Assembly (NCBI RefSeq): GCF_002332255.1
Contig: NZ_NRGW01000001.1
Location: 2,108,001-2,172,000, forward strand
Direction of reading: 5' to 3'
Origin: Halomonas sp. JB37
GTDB lineage: Bacteria > Pseudomonadota > Gammaproteobacteria > Pseudomonadales > Halomonadaceae
DNA: 64,000 bases
Of the stretch, positions 1 to 8,333 are shown piece after piece (the stretch's first letter is position 1; each line of letters starts with the position of its first letter). The notes below the pieces were generated by a model. That model did not search any database. It had not been told where the DNA came from and was given only the letters and a program-made list of their open reading frames with translations. Made by a program: the position numbers and the translations under genes.

Positions 1-519
1 AGCGGTGCAGGTCAGCGAAATATGCGAGGCATCAAAGTGTTCCTGGCGGTGGCAGATAATCGCTTGGCGGTCGTGAAGGCAGGTGCCCACGGCGCAGGTG
101 CCAGCAAATCGCTCGTCCCAATCGGCGCCCAAGTAAAGACCCGCTTGCCGCAGTAGCCTATCTTTATGGGGGTCGCCGCGAAACTCGACGGTAATACCAC
201 GATGGTCGGTGAGTAGCAGGACGTAGCCCAACTGGGAGATTTGCTGATAAAGCTGATCCACGCCAGCCCTGGCAACGTGTAGGAGTTCATCAACGGGTTC
301 CCGGTGCTCGATAAGCGTTTGCTGAGTCACAACTCTTGCGGGGCGCGGCTGGGTAGGGTCAAGCTGGTATTCATTCAAACAGCGCAGCCAGGAGCGTCGA
401 ATTGTTGGCTGAGCCGGTAGCTGAGGCACGTCCACCCCTTCGCCGAGCAAGAATATATGCTCGATATGCTGGCGCTGTACAGAGTGTAATCGTGCAGGCA
501 ATAGCGATTGAGTTGGCAT
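1..519 (-). CDS. acoR: AcoR-type sigma-54-dependent activator (N-terminal part, cut by window edge)
   Basis: The minus-strand frame is open from an ATG to the window edge, giving 173 residues of a longer protein. It starts MPTQSLLPARLHSV and carries PTIRRSWLRCLNEYQLDP, then GYVLLLTDHRGITVEF and GTCAVGTC. This is the N-terminal sensory (GAF-type) region of AcoR/acetoin-type enhancer-binding proteins; the AAA+ and Fis-type DNA-binding parts would lie outside the window. It is transcribed away from the monooxygenase/butanediol dehydrogenase pair, whose upstream region has a -24/-12 promoter, so it probably activates that pair. No strong ribosome site is visible at the chosen ATG. The activator class is fairly sure; the effector (acetoin or a related ketone) is inferred. 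Confidence 0.72.
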   Translation of the reverse strand, partial: MPTQSLLPARLHSVQRQHIEHIFLLGEGVDVPQLPAQPTIRRSWLRCLNEYQLDPTQPRPARVVTQQTLIEHREPVDELLHVARAGVDQLYQQISQLGYVLLLTDHRGITVEFRGDPHKDRLLRQAGLYLGADWDERFAGTCAVGTCLHDRQAIICHRQEHFDASHISLTCTA

Positions 520-611
520 GGCGTTTTGCACCGTAAGACGCGTTATTGTCTTTCCAGCCTATGCGCTCTAGCGCAGGTGTCAACGCAGCCATCTTACGCC
601 GTTAGTCGTGT

Positions 612-665
612 GTTACACCTGTAACGGATGTTACGCCGAGCTGTAAACAGTGTGACAGGTGTACG
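612..665. promoter_or_regulatory. Putative enhancer (upstream activating sequence) for the AcoR-like activator
   Basis: A perfect dyad GTTACA-CC-TGTAAC (612-625) is followed by a second, degenerate copy GTGACA-GG-TGTACG (652-665). The two centres are 40 bp apart, close to four helical turns. Extra half-sites GTTAC (630-634) and GTAAAC (643-648) lie between. The cluster sits about 110-150 bp upstream of the predicted sigma-54 promoter, a usual enhancer distance. That the neighbouring activator binds here is inference. Confidence 0.5.
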
Positions 666-746
666 CCGCCGTAAATGCTCTTTAATTTTTCAATAGCCGA
701 TTATTAATCTTTACTATTCAATTGTTTATATTTTATTTGTTCGGTT

Positions 747-762
747 TGGCACGACGGGTGCT
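747..762 (+). promoter_or_regulatory. Sigma-54 (-24/-12) promoter of the monooxygenase operon
   Basis: The string TGGCACGACGGGTGCT matches the RpoN consensus TGGCACG-N4-TTGCW at all but one position (G for the first T of the -12 box), with the right GG-to-GC spacing. Transcription would start near 773, leaving a leader of about 48 nt before the monooxygenase start at 821. The divergent activator is of the class that needs sigma-54. Confidence 0.65.
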
Positions 763-820
763 TAGAGTTGTGTAGGTAAAAGGCCTTTCAACAATAACAA
801 GCGTATATGGAGTACCCGCT

Positions 821-2629
821 ATGTCACAGATCCCGTCACATAAAATTGCCACAACAGCCGTCGATGCGTGGCTGAGAGATTTTGATAACGCGCTACAGGC
901 TAACGATATACAGCACGCGCTTTCACTGTTCGGTGAAGAGTGCTATTGGCGTGACTTTCTAGCCTTCACATGGAATTTAAAAACCTGCGAGGGCAAAAGC
1001 GATATTCAGGCTATGCTTTCTGCAACGTTGGCTAGCGTATGTCCTTCTGATTGGCAGCTAGAAGGCGAGGCGACCGACAGTGGTGACACTTTTGATGCGT
1101 GGTTTACCTTTAAAACAGCAGTGTCTAGCGGCAAAGGCTACCTGCGTCTTAAGCAGGGGAAGTGTTGGACGCTGCTGACCACGATGCAGGCGCTTAATGA
1201 CTATCCTGAGCGTCGTAACCACCATCGCCCCAAAGGGGCTGAGCACGGCGCCAATAAAAACCGCGAAACGTGGTTAGAAGCTCGGGAGCGCGAGGAAGCT
1301 GAATTAGGCTACACCCAGCAGCCGTACTGCGTGATTATTGGCGGTGGCCAGGGGGGCATTGGCTTAGGCGCACGGCTCAAACAGATGGGTGTCCCAACTA
1401 TTATTATCGAGCGTAACGAGCGCGCGGGCGATTCCTGGCGTAAACGTTATAAGTCGCTATGTCTGCACGACCCTGTCTGGTATGACCATCTTCCTTATAT
1501 TCCCTTTCCCGATAGCTGGCCGATCTTTGCCCCTAAAGACAAAGTAGGTGATTGGCTGGAAATGTATACCAACGTGATGGAACTCAACTATTGGAGTTCT
1601 ACCGAGTGCCAGAATGCACACTTTGACGAAGTGGCAGGTGAGTGGGTCGTGAATGTGACTCGCAACGGTGAAAAAGTGACGCTACGGCCGAAGCAGCTCG
1701 TGATGGCGACCGGAATGTCGGGCATGCCTAATGTGCCGACATTCCCCGGTGCTGAAAGCTTTGAAGGTGAGCAGCAGCACTCTAGCCAGCACTCGGGGCC
1801 GGATGCCTATAAGGGTAAAAAGTGCGTCATTATTGGGGCTAATAACTCGGCCCACGATATTGCGGCCGCGCTATGGGAACACGACGCTGATGTGACGATG
1901 TTGCAGCGATCGTCTACCCATATCGTAAAGTCGGACTCATTAATGGAAGAGGTGCTAGGGCCGCTTTATTCAGAAGAGGCCGTCGCTAACGGCATTACTC
2001 ACGATAAAGCGGATCTTATTTTCGCGTCTATCCCTTATAAGGTGCTGCCGGATTTTCATCGCCCGGCCTTTGCTGCCGTTAAAAAGCGTGACGCCACGTT
2101 TTACCAAAAACTGGAAGATGCCGGCTTTATGCTCGATTTCGGTGACGATGAGTCGGGGCTCTTTTTGAAATATTTGCGCCGCGGCTCTGGCTACTACATT
2201 GATGTGGGCGCCTGTGACCTAGTGGCCAATGGTGATATCAAACTACGTAGCGGCGTGGGCATTGAACGCATTAATCCACGCTCTATCACATTGACCGATG
2301 GTAGCGAGATTACGGCTGATTTGATCGTTTATGCCACTGGGTATGGTTCGATGAACGGCTGGGCGGCCCGGCTTATCTCTCAAGAAGTGGCCGACAAGGT
2401 GGGCAAATGTTGGGGCTTAGGCTCCGATACCACGAAAGACCCCGGGCCTTGGGAAGGCGAGCTGCGCAATATGTGGAAGCCCACCCAGCAAGAAGCGCTT
2501 TGGTTTCATGGCGGCAACCTGCACCAGTCTCGACACTACTCGCATTATTTGGCGCTGCAGTTGAAAGCACGTATGGAGGGGTTGGAAACGCCTGTTTACG
2601 GGCTCCAGCCGATTCATCATAAGTCTTAA
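821..2629 (+). CDS. Flavin-containing monooxygenase with N-terminal SnoaL-like domain
   Basis: 602 residues. Residues about 1-130 look like an NTF2/SnoaL-type domain; an FAD Rossmann motif IIGGGQGGIG follows near residue 170, the FMO/Baeyer-Villiger type FxGxxxH (FEGEQQH) near 314, an NADPH Rossmann motif VIIGANNSAHD near 336, and the ATGY signature near the C-terminus. It should oxygenate a small organic substrate with NADPH and O2; hydroxylation and Baeyer-Villiger attack on a ketone cannot be told apart from sequence. GGAG lies 8 bp before the ATG. It is 13 bp from the butanediol dehydrogenase gene and both probably depend on the sigma-54 promoter upstream. Family call sure, substrate unknown. 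Confidence 0.88.
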   Translation: MSQIPSHKIATTAVDAWLRDFDNALQANDIQHALSLFGEECYWRDFLAFTWNLKTCEGKSDIQAMLSATLASVCPSDWQLEGEATDSGDTFDAWFTFKTAVSSGKGYLRLKQGKCWTLLTTMQALNDYPERRNHHRPKGAEHGANKNRETWLEAREREEAELGYTQQPYCVIIGGGQGGIGLGARLKQMGVPTIIIERNERAGDSWRKRYKSLCLHDPVWYDHLPYIPFPDSWPIFAPKDKVGDWLEMYTNVMELNYWSSTECQNAHFDEVAGEWVVNVTRNGEKVTLRPKQLVMATGMSGMPNVPTFPGAESFEGEQQHSSQHSGPDAYKGKKCVIIGANNSAHDIAAALWEHDADVTMLQRSSTHIVKSDSLMEEVLGPLYSEEAVANGITHDKADLIFASIPYKVLPDFHRPAFAAVKKRDATFYQKLEDAGFMLDFGDDESGLFLKYLRRGSGYYIDVGACDLVANGDIKLRSGVGIERINPRSITLTDGSEITADLIVYATGYGSMNGWAARLISQEVADKVGKCWGLGSDTTKDPGPWEGELRNMWKPTQQEALWFHGGNLHQSRHYSHYLALQLKARMEGLETPVYGLQPIHHKS

Positions 2630-2642
2630 TGGGAAGCCAGAA

Positions 2643-3707
2643 ATGACGCAATCAACCATGCAGGCAGCGGTTTGGTACGCAGCAAAAGATCTACGCGTTG
2701 AGCACGTGTCGATACCCGCTATCAGTGATTCTCACGAGGTAAAGGTTAAAGTTTCTGCGTGCGGTATCTGCGGCAGCGATTTGCACGAGTATGCGGCAGG
2801 GCCGATTTTTATTCCCGTGGGCGAGCCGCATCCTATTAGCGGTGAGCAGGCGCCGATTATTATGGGCCATGAGTTTTCCGGTGAAGTCGTCGAAATCGGT
2901 GAAAAGGTATCGCGGGTGAGTGTCGGCGATCGCGTGGCCATTGAGCCGATTCTTTCCCCCCATAAAGACGGGGCTTACTTGATGGAGCGCTACAATTTGA
3001 CGCCGGAGCTGGGCTTTCACGGCCTATCCGGCGGCGGTGGCGGTTTCTCTGAGTTCACCGTAGTCGGCGAGCACATGGTGCATAAGCTGCCGGATGGCCT
3101 AAGTTTCGAGCAAGGCGCGCTGATAGAGCCCGCGGCGGTTGCGCTGCATGCGGTGCGCCAGAGCTGCCTAAAAGCGGGCGACAGTGCGGCGGTATTTGGC
3201 GCAGGTCCGATTGGGCTCATGACCATAGAAGCGCTAAAGGCTGCCGGTGCTGCTCGTGTTTATGCTGTTGAGGTGGCCCCCTCACGCAAGGCAAAAGCTG
3301 AGTCGTTAGGTGCAACGGTCATTGATCCCCAGCAGGGAGATGCCGTGGCCAAACTTCAGGCATTAAGTGGCGGCGGTGTTGACGTCGCGTTTGAGGTGAC
3401 GGGAATTCCTGCCGTTTTGAATCAGGCTTTGCATAGCACTCATGAAGGCGGTGAGACGGTCGTGGTGAGTATTTGGGAAGGGGAGGCTAGCTTTCATCCC
3501 AACGACTTGGTCATCAAAGAGCGCACCATGAAGGGTATTATTGCCTATCGGCATGTTTACCCCGCCGTTATTGCGCTGATGGAGCGCGGCTATTTCCGCG
3601 CAGAAGATATGGTGACTCAGCGCATTGCGCTGGTGAATATCATCGAGGAGGGTTTTGAGGCACTGCTTAGCGATAAGTCGCAGGTGAAGATTATCGTGAC
3701 CCCTTAG
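2643..3707 (+). CDS. bdhA: 2,3-butanediol dehydrogenase (zinc-type MDR)
   Basis: 354 residues, very like Bacillus BdhA. The catalytic zinc region CGICGSDLHEY and GHEFSGEV are near residues 40 and 75, the loop GLSGGGGGFSE near 125 is a hallmark of (R,R)-butanediol dehydrogenases, and the NAD Rossmann motif is GAGPIGL. The four cysteines of the structural zinc lobe are absent, as I recall also for B. subtilis BdhA. It interconverts 2,3-butanediol and acetoin with NAD(H). It is second in a two-gene unit with the flavin monooxygenase, opposite an AcoR-type activator, which supports a role in acetoin/diol or related ketone metabolism. A terminator follows directly. Confidence 0.88.
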   Translation: MTQSTMQAAVWYAAKDLRVEHVSIPAISDSHEVKVKVSACGICGSDLHEYAAGPIFIPVGEPHPISGEQAPIIMGHEFSGEVVEIGEKVSRVSVGDRVAIEPILSPHKDGAYLMERYNLTPELGFHGLSGGGGGFSEFTVVGEHMVHKLPDGLSFEQGALIEPAAVALHAVRQSCLKAGDSAAVFGAGPIGLMTIEALKAAGAARVYAVEVAPSRKAKAESLGATVIDPQQGDAVAKLQALSGGGVDVAFEVTGIPAVLNQALHSTHEGGETVVVSIWEGEASFHPNDLVIKERTMKGIIAYRHVYPAVIALMERGYFRAEDMVTQRIALVNIIEEGFEALLSDKSQVKIIVTP

Positions 3708-3729
3708 CGCCTGCGCTACGATGATGCAT

Positions 3730-3767
3730 CGCACCCGACTAATGCTTTGGTCTGGTGCGGTTTTTTT
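3730..3767 (+). terminator. Rho-independent terminator after bdhA
   Basis: CGCACC (3730-3735) pairs with GGTGCG (3754-3759), with further pairing inside the loop, followed by seven T. It lies 23 bp after the bdhA stop. Confidence 0.75.
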
Positions 3768-3861
3768 GCTTCAAACATCAGCCAATGTCTTTTTATTATT
3801 TAAGATTTTGAAATATATGTTTTTTATTTTTTTTGGCATGCGAATCGCTATATATATGGCA

Positions 3862-3993
3862 AAGGATGATTGAACAGAGTGATGTGGCGATTAATGTGTT
3901 GCTCACCCTTCATCATCTACATCGCTAGACAATCTAGCGATACACAGAGTGAGCTGGCGTGCTCCACCTAGTCCCCTTCGGGGGACTTTTTTT
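3862..3993 (+). ncRNA. Candidate small RNA or long structured leader, ending in a strong terminator
   Basis: This gene-free stretch holds nested structure: GCTCAC (3901-3906) pairs with GTGAGC (3949-3954) around a perfect hairpin ATCGCTAGA-CAA-TCTAGCGAT (3921-3941). It then ends in the intrinsic terminator at 3970-3993, although bdhA already has its own terminator upstream. A weak promoter, TTGGCA (3833-3838) then TATGGC (3855-3860), could start an RNA of about 130 nt. There is no convincing reading frame. It could also be leftover terminator structure; expression is not shown. Confidence 0.35.
3970..3993 (+). terminator. Strong intrinsic terminator
   Basis: Perfect stem AGTCCCC-TTCG-GGGGACT with a stable UUCG tetraloop, running straight into a tract of T residues. 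It is some 200 bp after the bdhA terminator and before ompW, so it probably ends a separate short transcript. Confidence 0.85.
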
Positions 3994-4049
3994 ATGCGTG
4001 GAAAAAACTATCAGACTTGGAATTCTTATAACAAAATTTTACATGCAAT

Positions 4050-4078
4050 TTGGAAACACTGTTCGTATACTATATACT
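4050..4078 (+). promoter_or_regulatory. Sigma-70 promoter of ompW-like gene
   Basis: TTGGAA (4050-4055), a 17-bp spacer and TATACT (4073-4078) lie in an AT-rich stretch with overlapping TATACT copies. The leader to the ATG is about 70 nt. Confidence 0.5.
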
Positions 4079-4155
4079 ATACAGGAAAGCCGGATAACCG
4101 GCACCGTAATACCAAGGCGCAAGGGAACTAGCGCTGCATAGAGAGGATAAATCTA

Positions 4156-4767
4156 ATGAGCAATATGAAACTGATTTCCGCCGCTGTAATCACTGCTAGC
4201 TTCGCACTGGCAAGCCAAGCGGCTCTCGCTTATAACGCTGGCGACGTATTTGTTCGTGGCGGCGTTGCCAAGACCAATACAGGCTCAGGTAATGGTAACG
4301 TAGCGGGTGATTCACTTAATGTGCAGAGCGAAAGCGGCTTTACTTTCGGTGCTGGTTATCTCCTTACCGATAAAGTAGGCCTGGAGCTAAACAGCTCTGA
4401 GAAATTTGAGCACGAGCTTAATACAGCATCTGCCGGTGGCGTTGGTAGCATTGACCGTCTTCCTATTAACCTGCTGGTGAATTACTACCCGATGGGTGGC
4501 TTAGATTCACGCGTTCAGCCTTATGTAGGTGCTGGTCTTAACTACACGCGCTTCTCTGGCGAGCCGAGCGGCTTCAACGTTGATGAAAGCTATGGTGTGA
4601 TTGGCCAAGCAGGCGTTGATCTTGCGATCACTCAGAATATCCTGCTTAACGGCTATGTTAGCTATGCTGACGTACGTTCTGATATCAACGCAAATGGTGC
4701 TGGTCAAGTTGGCGAAATTGATATCGAGCCTGTCACTATTGGCGGCGGTGTGACTTACCGCTTCTAA
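4156..4767 (+). CDS. ompW: OmpW-family outer membrane protein
   Basis: 203 residues with a signal peptide (cleavage after ASQAALA). The mature part starts with the OmpW-like GDVFVRGGVAK, and further on has LPINLLVNYYP and VQPYVGAGLNYTRF, the typical OmpW positions for the strands and the entry of the eight-stranded barrel. It ends in phenylalanine, as expected for a BamA substrate. It should form a small hydrophobic-channel barrel in the outer membrane. GAGAGGA sits about 9 bp before the ATG. It is a single gene with its own AT-rich promoter and a hairpin terminator shared with the converging pepQ. Confidence 0.85.
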   Translation: MSNMKLISAAVITASFALASQAALAYNAGDVFVRGGVAKTNTGSGNGNVAGDSLNVQSESGFTFGAGYLLTDKVGLELNSSEKFEHELNTASAGGVGSIDRLPINLLVNYYPMGGLDSRVQPYVGAGLNYTRFSGEPSGFNVDESYGVIGQAGVDLAITQNILLNGYVSYADVRSDINANGAGQVGEIDIEPVTIGGGVTYRF

Positions 4768-4856
4768 GTTCTATATAGCCTGAGTTTATATAGACATAAG
4801 CTTTATGTGACTTAGGCTCTATGTGGCACCACGTGTCATATAAAGTGTTAGTAAAT

Positions 4857-4883
4857 CATCGCCCGGCCTTGTGCCGGGCGATG
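4857..4883. terminator. Hairpin between converging ompW and pepQ
   Basis: Perfect 11-bp stem CATCGCCCGGC / GCCGGGCGATG with a five-base loop. There is no T tract on either side, so it may act as a weak bidirectional terminator or as a 3'-end stabiliser for both convergent transcripts. Confidence 0.5.
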
Positions 4884-4950
4884 TGCATTCTACACATTGA
4901 TAAGACCTGCTAAACAGTAACAAGACGTTCTTAAGGGTGGCAACACGCTT

Positions 4951-6249
4951 TCAGGGCGTTAGATTGTCAAAACCGCTTTCCGTCACCGCCACATTATCCT
5001 CAATGCGAATACCGCCACAGGGCGAGAGTTGGTCTATCAGCGGCCAGTTAATGGGCAGTGAAGAGTTACGCAGCGGTTCAAGCAGCATGTCGATAAAATA
5101 CAGGCCTGGCTCGATGGTAACTACCATGCCAGGGCGGAGCGTGCGGGTTAAGCGCAGAGCCGGGTGATTTTCCGGCGCTGGCGCGGGGGTGCCGTCGGGG
5201 TGGCGCAACCCGGCTACATCGTGCACCTGTAGACCCAGCGAATGACCTAGCCCGTGAGGGCAGAATGCTCGCGTGACGCCTTCAGCAACGGCTTGCTCGA
5301 CCGTGCCTTGGAATAGCTCGTGAGCAATGAGTATTTCAGCTAAGTGATGATGCATTTGCTCGTGAAGCGCCACAAAGCTAACGCCGGGCGCTACGCCTTT
5401 GACCAACTCATCTTTTAAGCCGTGCATTGCCGCGACTAGCTCGCCAAAGGCCGCGGGTGCATCGGGGCCGGCGTATGCACGGGTAATATCCGCGCAGTAG
5501 CCACGAAAGCGTCTGCCTGCATCCACTAATAAGCTATAGCGTTGTTTAGGTGCTTTGAGATCGTAATGCTGGTAGTGCAGAACACCGGCATGTTGATTTA
5601 GACCAATAATGTTCTGGTAAGGGACGCTTGATTCACGCTGACGACTTGCCGCTAAGTAGGCGAGCTGAATATCCAGCTCACCTGAGGCGCCAATAAAGGC
5701 GGCCTGCGCAGCTTGATGGCCCGCTATCGCTAAGCGATTTGCTTCGCGCAGACAGGCAATTTCATACGGCGTTTTGAGTAGTCGCAGTTCATCCAGTGCA
5801 TGGACGATAGTTGCTGGCTGGCATTCGGCGTTTAACGATTGCAGGGTGCTAGCGGGGAGGCGTTCAATATCACCAATAATGGCAGCTTTGCCAGCCAGTG
5901 ACGGGGCAACTTTATCGCTACATAAATGAATGTCGAATTCGGCAACCCAGGGCTCTTCAGGCAGGCGCGTGGGCAGGTGCCAAAAGTCAGCCGGGGCATA
6001 AAGATAAAGCTGGGGTCGTTTTTCGGGTTGAATCATCAGCCAGCTATGCTGAACGTCAGCTAGGCCCACCCAGTGCATAAAATGGCCGTAGGTTTGAAAC
6101 GAGGCAGCGTGGTCATCTGCAAAATGGTCGCTAGCGTGACCGCTGTAAATGGCCAGGCTATCCAATTGATGGTCGGCTAGTAGTGTCGCGTAAGCACTTT
6201 GTAGATGTACTAAGTGTTCGCGCTGCAGTTTAAATAGAGTCGTTGACAT
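4951..6249 (-). CDS. pepQ: Xaa-Pro dipeptidase, M24 family (PepQ-like)
   Basis: 432 residues from the ATG preceded by AAAAGGCA; an in-frame extension of 47 codons upstream overlaps the LysR gene and looks non-coding. The C-terminal creatinase/pita-bread domain has the five metal ligands in DAGRRFRGYCADITRAY (two Asp), HGLGHSLGLQVHD (His), TIEPGLY (Glu) and GGIRIEDN (Glu). It cleaves dipeptides ending in proline in the cytoplasm with two metal ions. It lies 46 bp after the LysR gene and the dpp transporter, in the same direction, so imported peptides are the likely substrate. Length agrees with E. coli PepQ (443). Confidence 0.88.
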   Translation of the reverse strand: MSTTLFKLQREHLVHLQSAYATLLADHQLDSLAIYSGHASDHFADDHAASFQTYGHFMHWVGLADVQHSWLMIQPEKRPQLYLYAPADFWHLPTRLPEEPWVAEFDIHLCSDKVAPSLAGKAAIIGDIERLPASTLQSLNAECQPATIVHALDELRLLKTPYEIACLREANRLAIAGHQAAQAAFIGASGELDIQLAYLAASRQRESSVPYQNIIGLNQHAGVLHYQHYDLKAPKQRYSLLVDAGRRFRGYCADITRAYAGPDAPAAFGELVAAMHGLKDELVKGVAPGVSFVALHEQMHHHLAEILIAHELFQGTVEQAVAEGVTRAFCPHGLGHSLGLQVHDVAGLRHPDGTPAPAPENHPALRLTRTLRPGMVVTIEPGLYFIDMLLEPLRNSSLPINWPLIDQLSPCGGIRIEDNVAVTESGFDNLTP

Positions 6250-6295
6250 AACAGCAGTGCCTTTTCTCAAGTAAGTTTTCTCACAGACATCATCA

Positions 6296-7207
6296 TCAGG
6301 CGCGGGGCGGTGCGAGCTCGCTCCAGAACCCGTCAAGTTCAGCGTGGTGATGGCTTTGATGTCGATATAGGCGTAGTTCCATAGGGACATCCCAGCGGCT
6401 GTCGCCTGCTCGTACTAGGGTCCCTTGAGCAAGCTCAGACGCTACGTTGCGCTCCGGTAGCCAGCTCATGCCGTAGCCCAGCAGCACCAACTCTTTTATG
6501 CCGGCTGCGTAAAGGTTTTCACTCTGCACGGTTAAATGGGTGCTTTGTGGCATCCTGGCCAAATGTGCTTTAACCGCAGACCCAAGCAGCCCGCGCTTAG
6601 GGTAAGCAAGCCAGGACACCGGCTGGTCGCGAGAGCCTGGCAGCAGCGCACAGGGGGCACCATCGGCATTTAACCCCGTCACTGGAATGAGTCTTTCGTG
6701 GCCAATGACTCGGTAGTTACAGGCGCTAGTATCAATATCAAGGTCGCAGCGCCCAGCCGGCCAGTAGCAAATAGCAAGGTCACACTCGGCACGTGCTAGG
6801 GCTTGAAAGTAGTCGCTGGCCACCCAGCCAGTTGCCCGCAGGTAGGGCTGCACGCGATCGTGCCATCCCGTAGACGTTAGCCATTCAGGTAGAAAATGAG
6901 GCAGCAGGCTCTGCGGTGCCGCGACCATAATACGCCGCTGCTGGCCGGCATTAATTTCGCGCACACGCGCACGGGTTAGCCGCACGCGCTCGGTTACCTG
7001 CTCACACAGGGTTAAAAACTCGTCCCCAGCGGGAGTGAGCGAAAGCGGCAGCGTTTGACGGTTAATCAGCGTTACGCCCATCTCCTCCTCAAGTAATTTA
7101 ATACGACGGGAAAAGGTAGGCTGCGTAACGTGCTGATCATCTGCTGCGCGTGAGAAGTGCCGAGTTCTGGCCAGGGCAATAAAATCTTCTAGCCAGCGAA
7201 TTTCCAT
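6296..7207 (-). CDS. LysR-family regulator (HypT/YjiE-like)
   Basis: 303 residues. The N-terminal winged helix reads WLEDFIALARTRHFSRAAD then VTQPTFSRRIKLLEEEMG and LINRQTLPLSLTPAG, resembling E. coli YjiE/HypT; the rest is a LysR effector-binding domain. It sits between dppF and pepQ, all on the same strand with gaps of only about 46 bp, which is unusual for LysR regulators (normally divergent) and suggests that it is transcribed with, and controls, the peptide-use operon. The effector is unknown. Whether it senses oxidants as HypT does cannot be told. Confidence 0.85.
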   Translation of the reverse strand: MEIRWLEDFIALARTRHFSRAADDQHVTQPTFSRRIKLLEEEMGVTLINRQTLPLSLTPAGDEFLTLCEQVTERVRLTRARVREINAGQQRRIMVAAPQSLLPHFLPEWLTSTGWHDRVQPYLRATGWVASDYFQALARAECDLAICYWPAGRCDLDIDTSACNYRVIGHERLIPVTGLNADGAPCALLPGSRDQPVSWLAYPKRGLLGSAVKAHLARMPQSTHLTVQSENLYAAGIKELVLLGYGMSWLPERNVASELAQGTLVRAGDSRWDVPMELRLYRHQSHHHAELDGFWSELAPPRA

Positions 7208-7253
7208 GTTTTACCTCTCCATGCCTTTCTTCGCTGGATGTATGCCGCCGATT

Positions 7254-8333
7254 TCATAGGCGGCCCTCTTCAACAGCGTGGCACGCTACGCGCGTTCCGT
7301 CATCCTGGGTTTGCAATAGGGGGATTTCTTGCTTACAACGCGCGTTAACATACGGGCAGCGGCCATGAAATACGCATCCGCTGGGTAGGTTCACCGGGGT
7401 GGGCACTTCACCTGTTAGGCGAATATGCTGTGGGCGATCATCTTTCAGGCGTGGAATCGCTGAAAGTAGCGCCTGGGTGTAGGGGTGACGTGGCTTTTCA
7501 AACAGCGTCGCTGTAGTGGCAATCTCGCAGACCGTGCCTAGGTACATCACCGCCACACGGGTGCCAAAGTGCTCGACGACCGCAAGGTCGTGGGTAATGA
7601 AGAGATAGGTGAGATTGCGCTCTTGCTGAGCTTCCATCAGCAGGTTAAGTACCTGGGCCTGAATGGAAACGTCGAGTGCGGAAATAGGCTCATCGGCAAC
7701 GATAAACTCAGGGTCAACGGCCAAGGCGCGCGCAATCGCGATACGCTGGCGCTGACCTCCGGAGAACTCGTGCCCAAAGCGTTTGCCCCAGTCAGGATCA
7801 ATGCCCACTGAACGCATCACCTGCTCGACCTTATCGAGAATCTGCTGACGCTTCCAGTCAGGATGATGCAGGCGCAGCGGCTCTTCCAACGTTTGCTGAA
7901 TCGTCATGCGCGGATTCAGCGACGCGTAGGGGTTCTGGAAAATCATCTGCATGCGCTTGCGATATGGCAATAGCTGACGCGAACTTAGATTGTCGATACG
8001 CTGGCCGTCGTAGAAAATTTCACCTTCTGACGGTGTTAATAGCCCCATGACCGTCCGAGCGACGGTGGATTTTCCGCAGCCTGACTCGCCCACGACACAG
8101 AGCGCTTCGCCGCGCTTGATATCCAGATTAACGCCGTTGATGGCATGCACATATTCTTGGTGGCGAACCAGCTTGCCGCCTTTAAAGCGCAGCTGTTCTA
8201 GAAAATCGCCGGAGAGCGAAAAACGCTTTTTGAGATCGCGGATCTGGAGCAGCGAATCAGCGCTCTGTTCGTTCTGACGCGGGGTAGGCATCGTGGTCGG
8301 ATTATCCGCTATAGCCTCAGGCTGTGAACTCAT
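7254..8333 (-). CDS. dppF: Dipeptide/oligopeptide ABC transporter ATPase DppF
   Basis: 359 residues. Walker A GESGCGKST, Q-loop FQNPYASLNPRMT, signature FSGGQRQR, Walker B FIVADEP, and the oligopeptide/dipeptide C-terminal extension with cysteines (GCVFHGRCPYVNARC). About 25 residues before the ABC domain are low in order. It energises peptide import together with DppD. Its ATG overlaps the dppD stop codon (ATGA), so the two are translationally coupled. Specificity for di- rather than oligopeptides or nickel is inferred from the adjacent dipeptidase. Confidence 0.9.
   Translation of the reverse strand: MSSQPEAIADNPTTMPTPRQNEQSADSLLQIRDLKKRFSLSGDFLEQLRFKGGKLVRHQEYVHAINGVNLDIKRGEALCVVGESGCGKSTVARTVMGLLTPSEGEIFYDGQRIDNLSSRQLLPYRKRMQMIFQNPYASLNPRMTIQQTLEEPLRLHHPDWKRQQILDKVEQVMRSVGIDPDWGKRFGHEFSGGQRQRIAIARALAVDPEFIVADEPISALDVSIQAQVLNLLMEAQQERNLTYLFITHDLAVVEHFGTRVAVMYLGTVCEIATTATLFEKPRHPYTQALLSAIPRLKDDRPQHIRLTGEVPTPVNLPSGCVFHGRCPYVNARCKQEIPLLQTQDDGTRVACHAVEEGRL

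Noticed and set aside
2900..3020. Loss of the four structural-zinc cysteines in the butanediol dehydrogenase as a sign of inactivity
   Set aside because: Bacillus BdhA, as I remember it, also lacks them; the catalytic zinc residues are kept.
6250..6390. Longer start for the PepQ gene
   Set aside because: The 47 extra codons overlap the LysR gene and the downstream ATG has a better ribosome site and family match.
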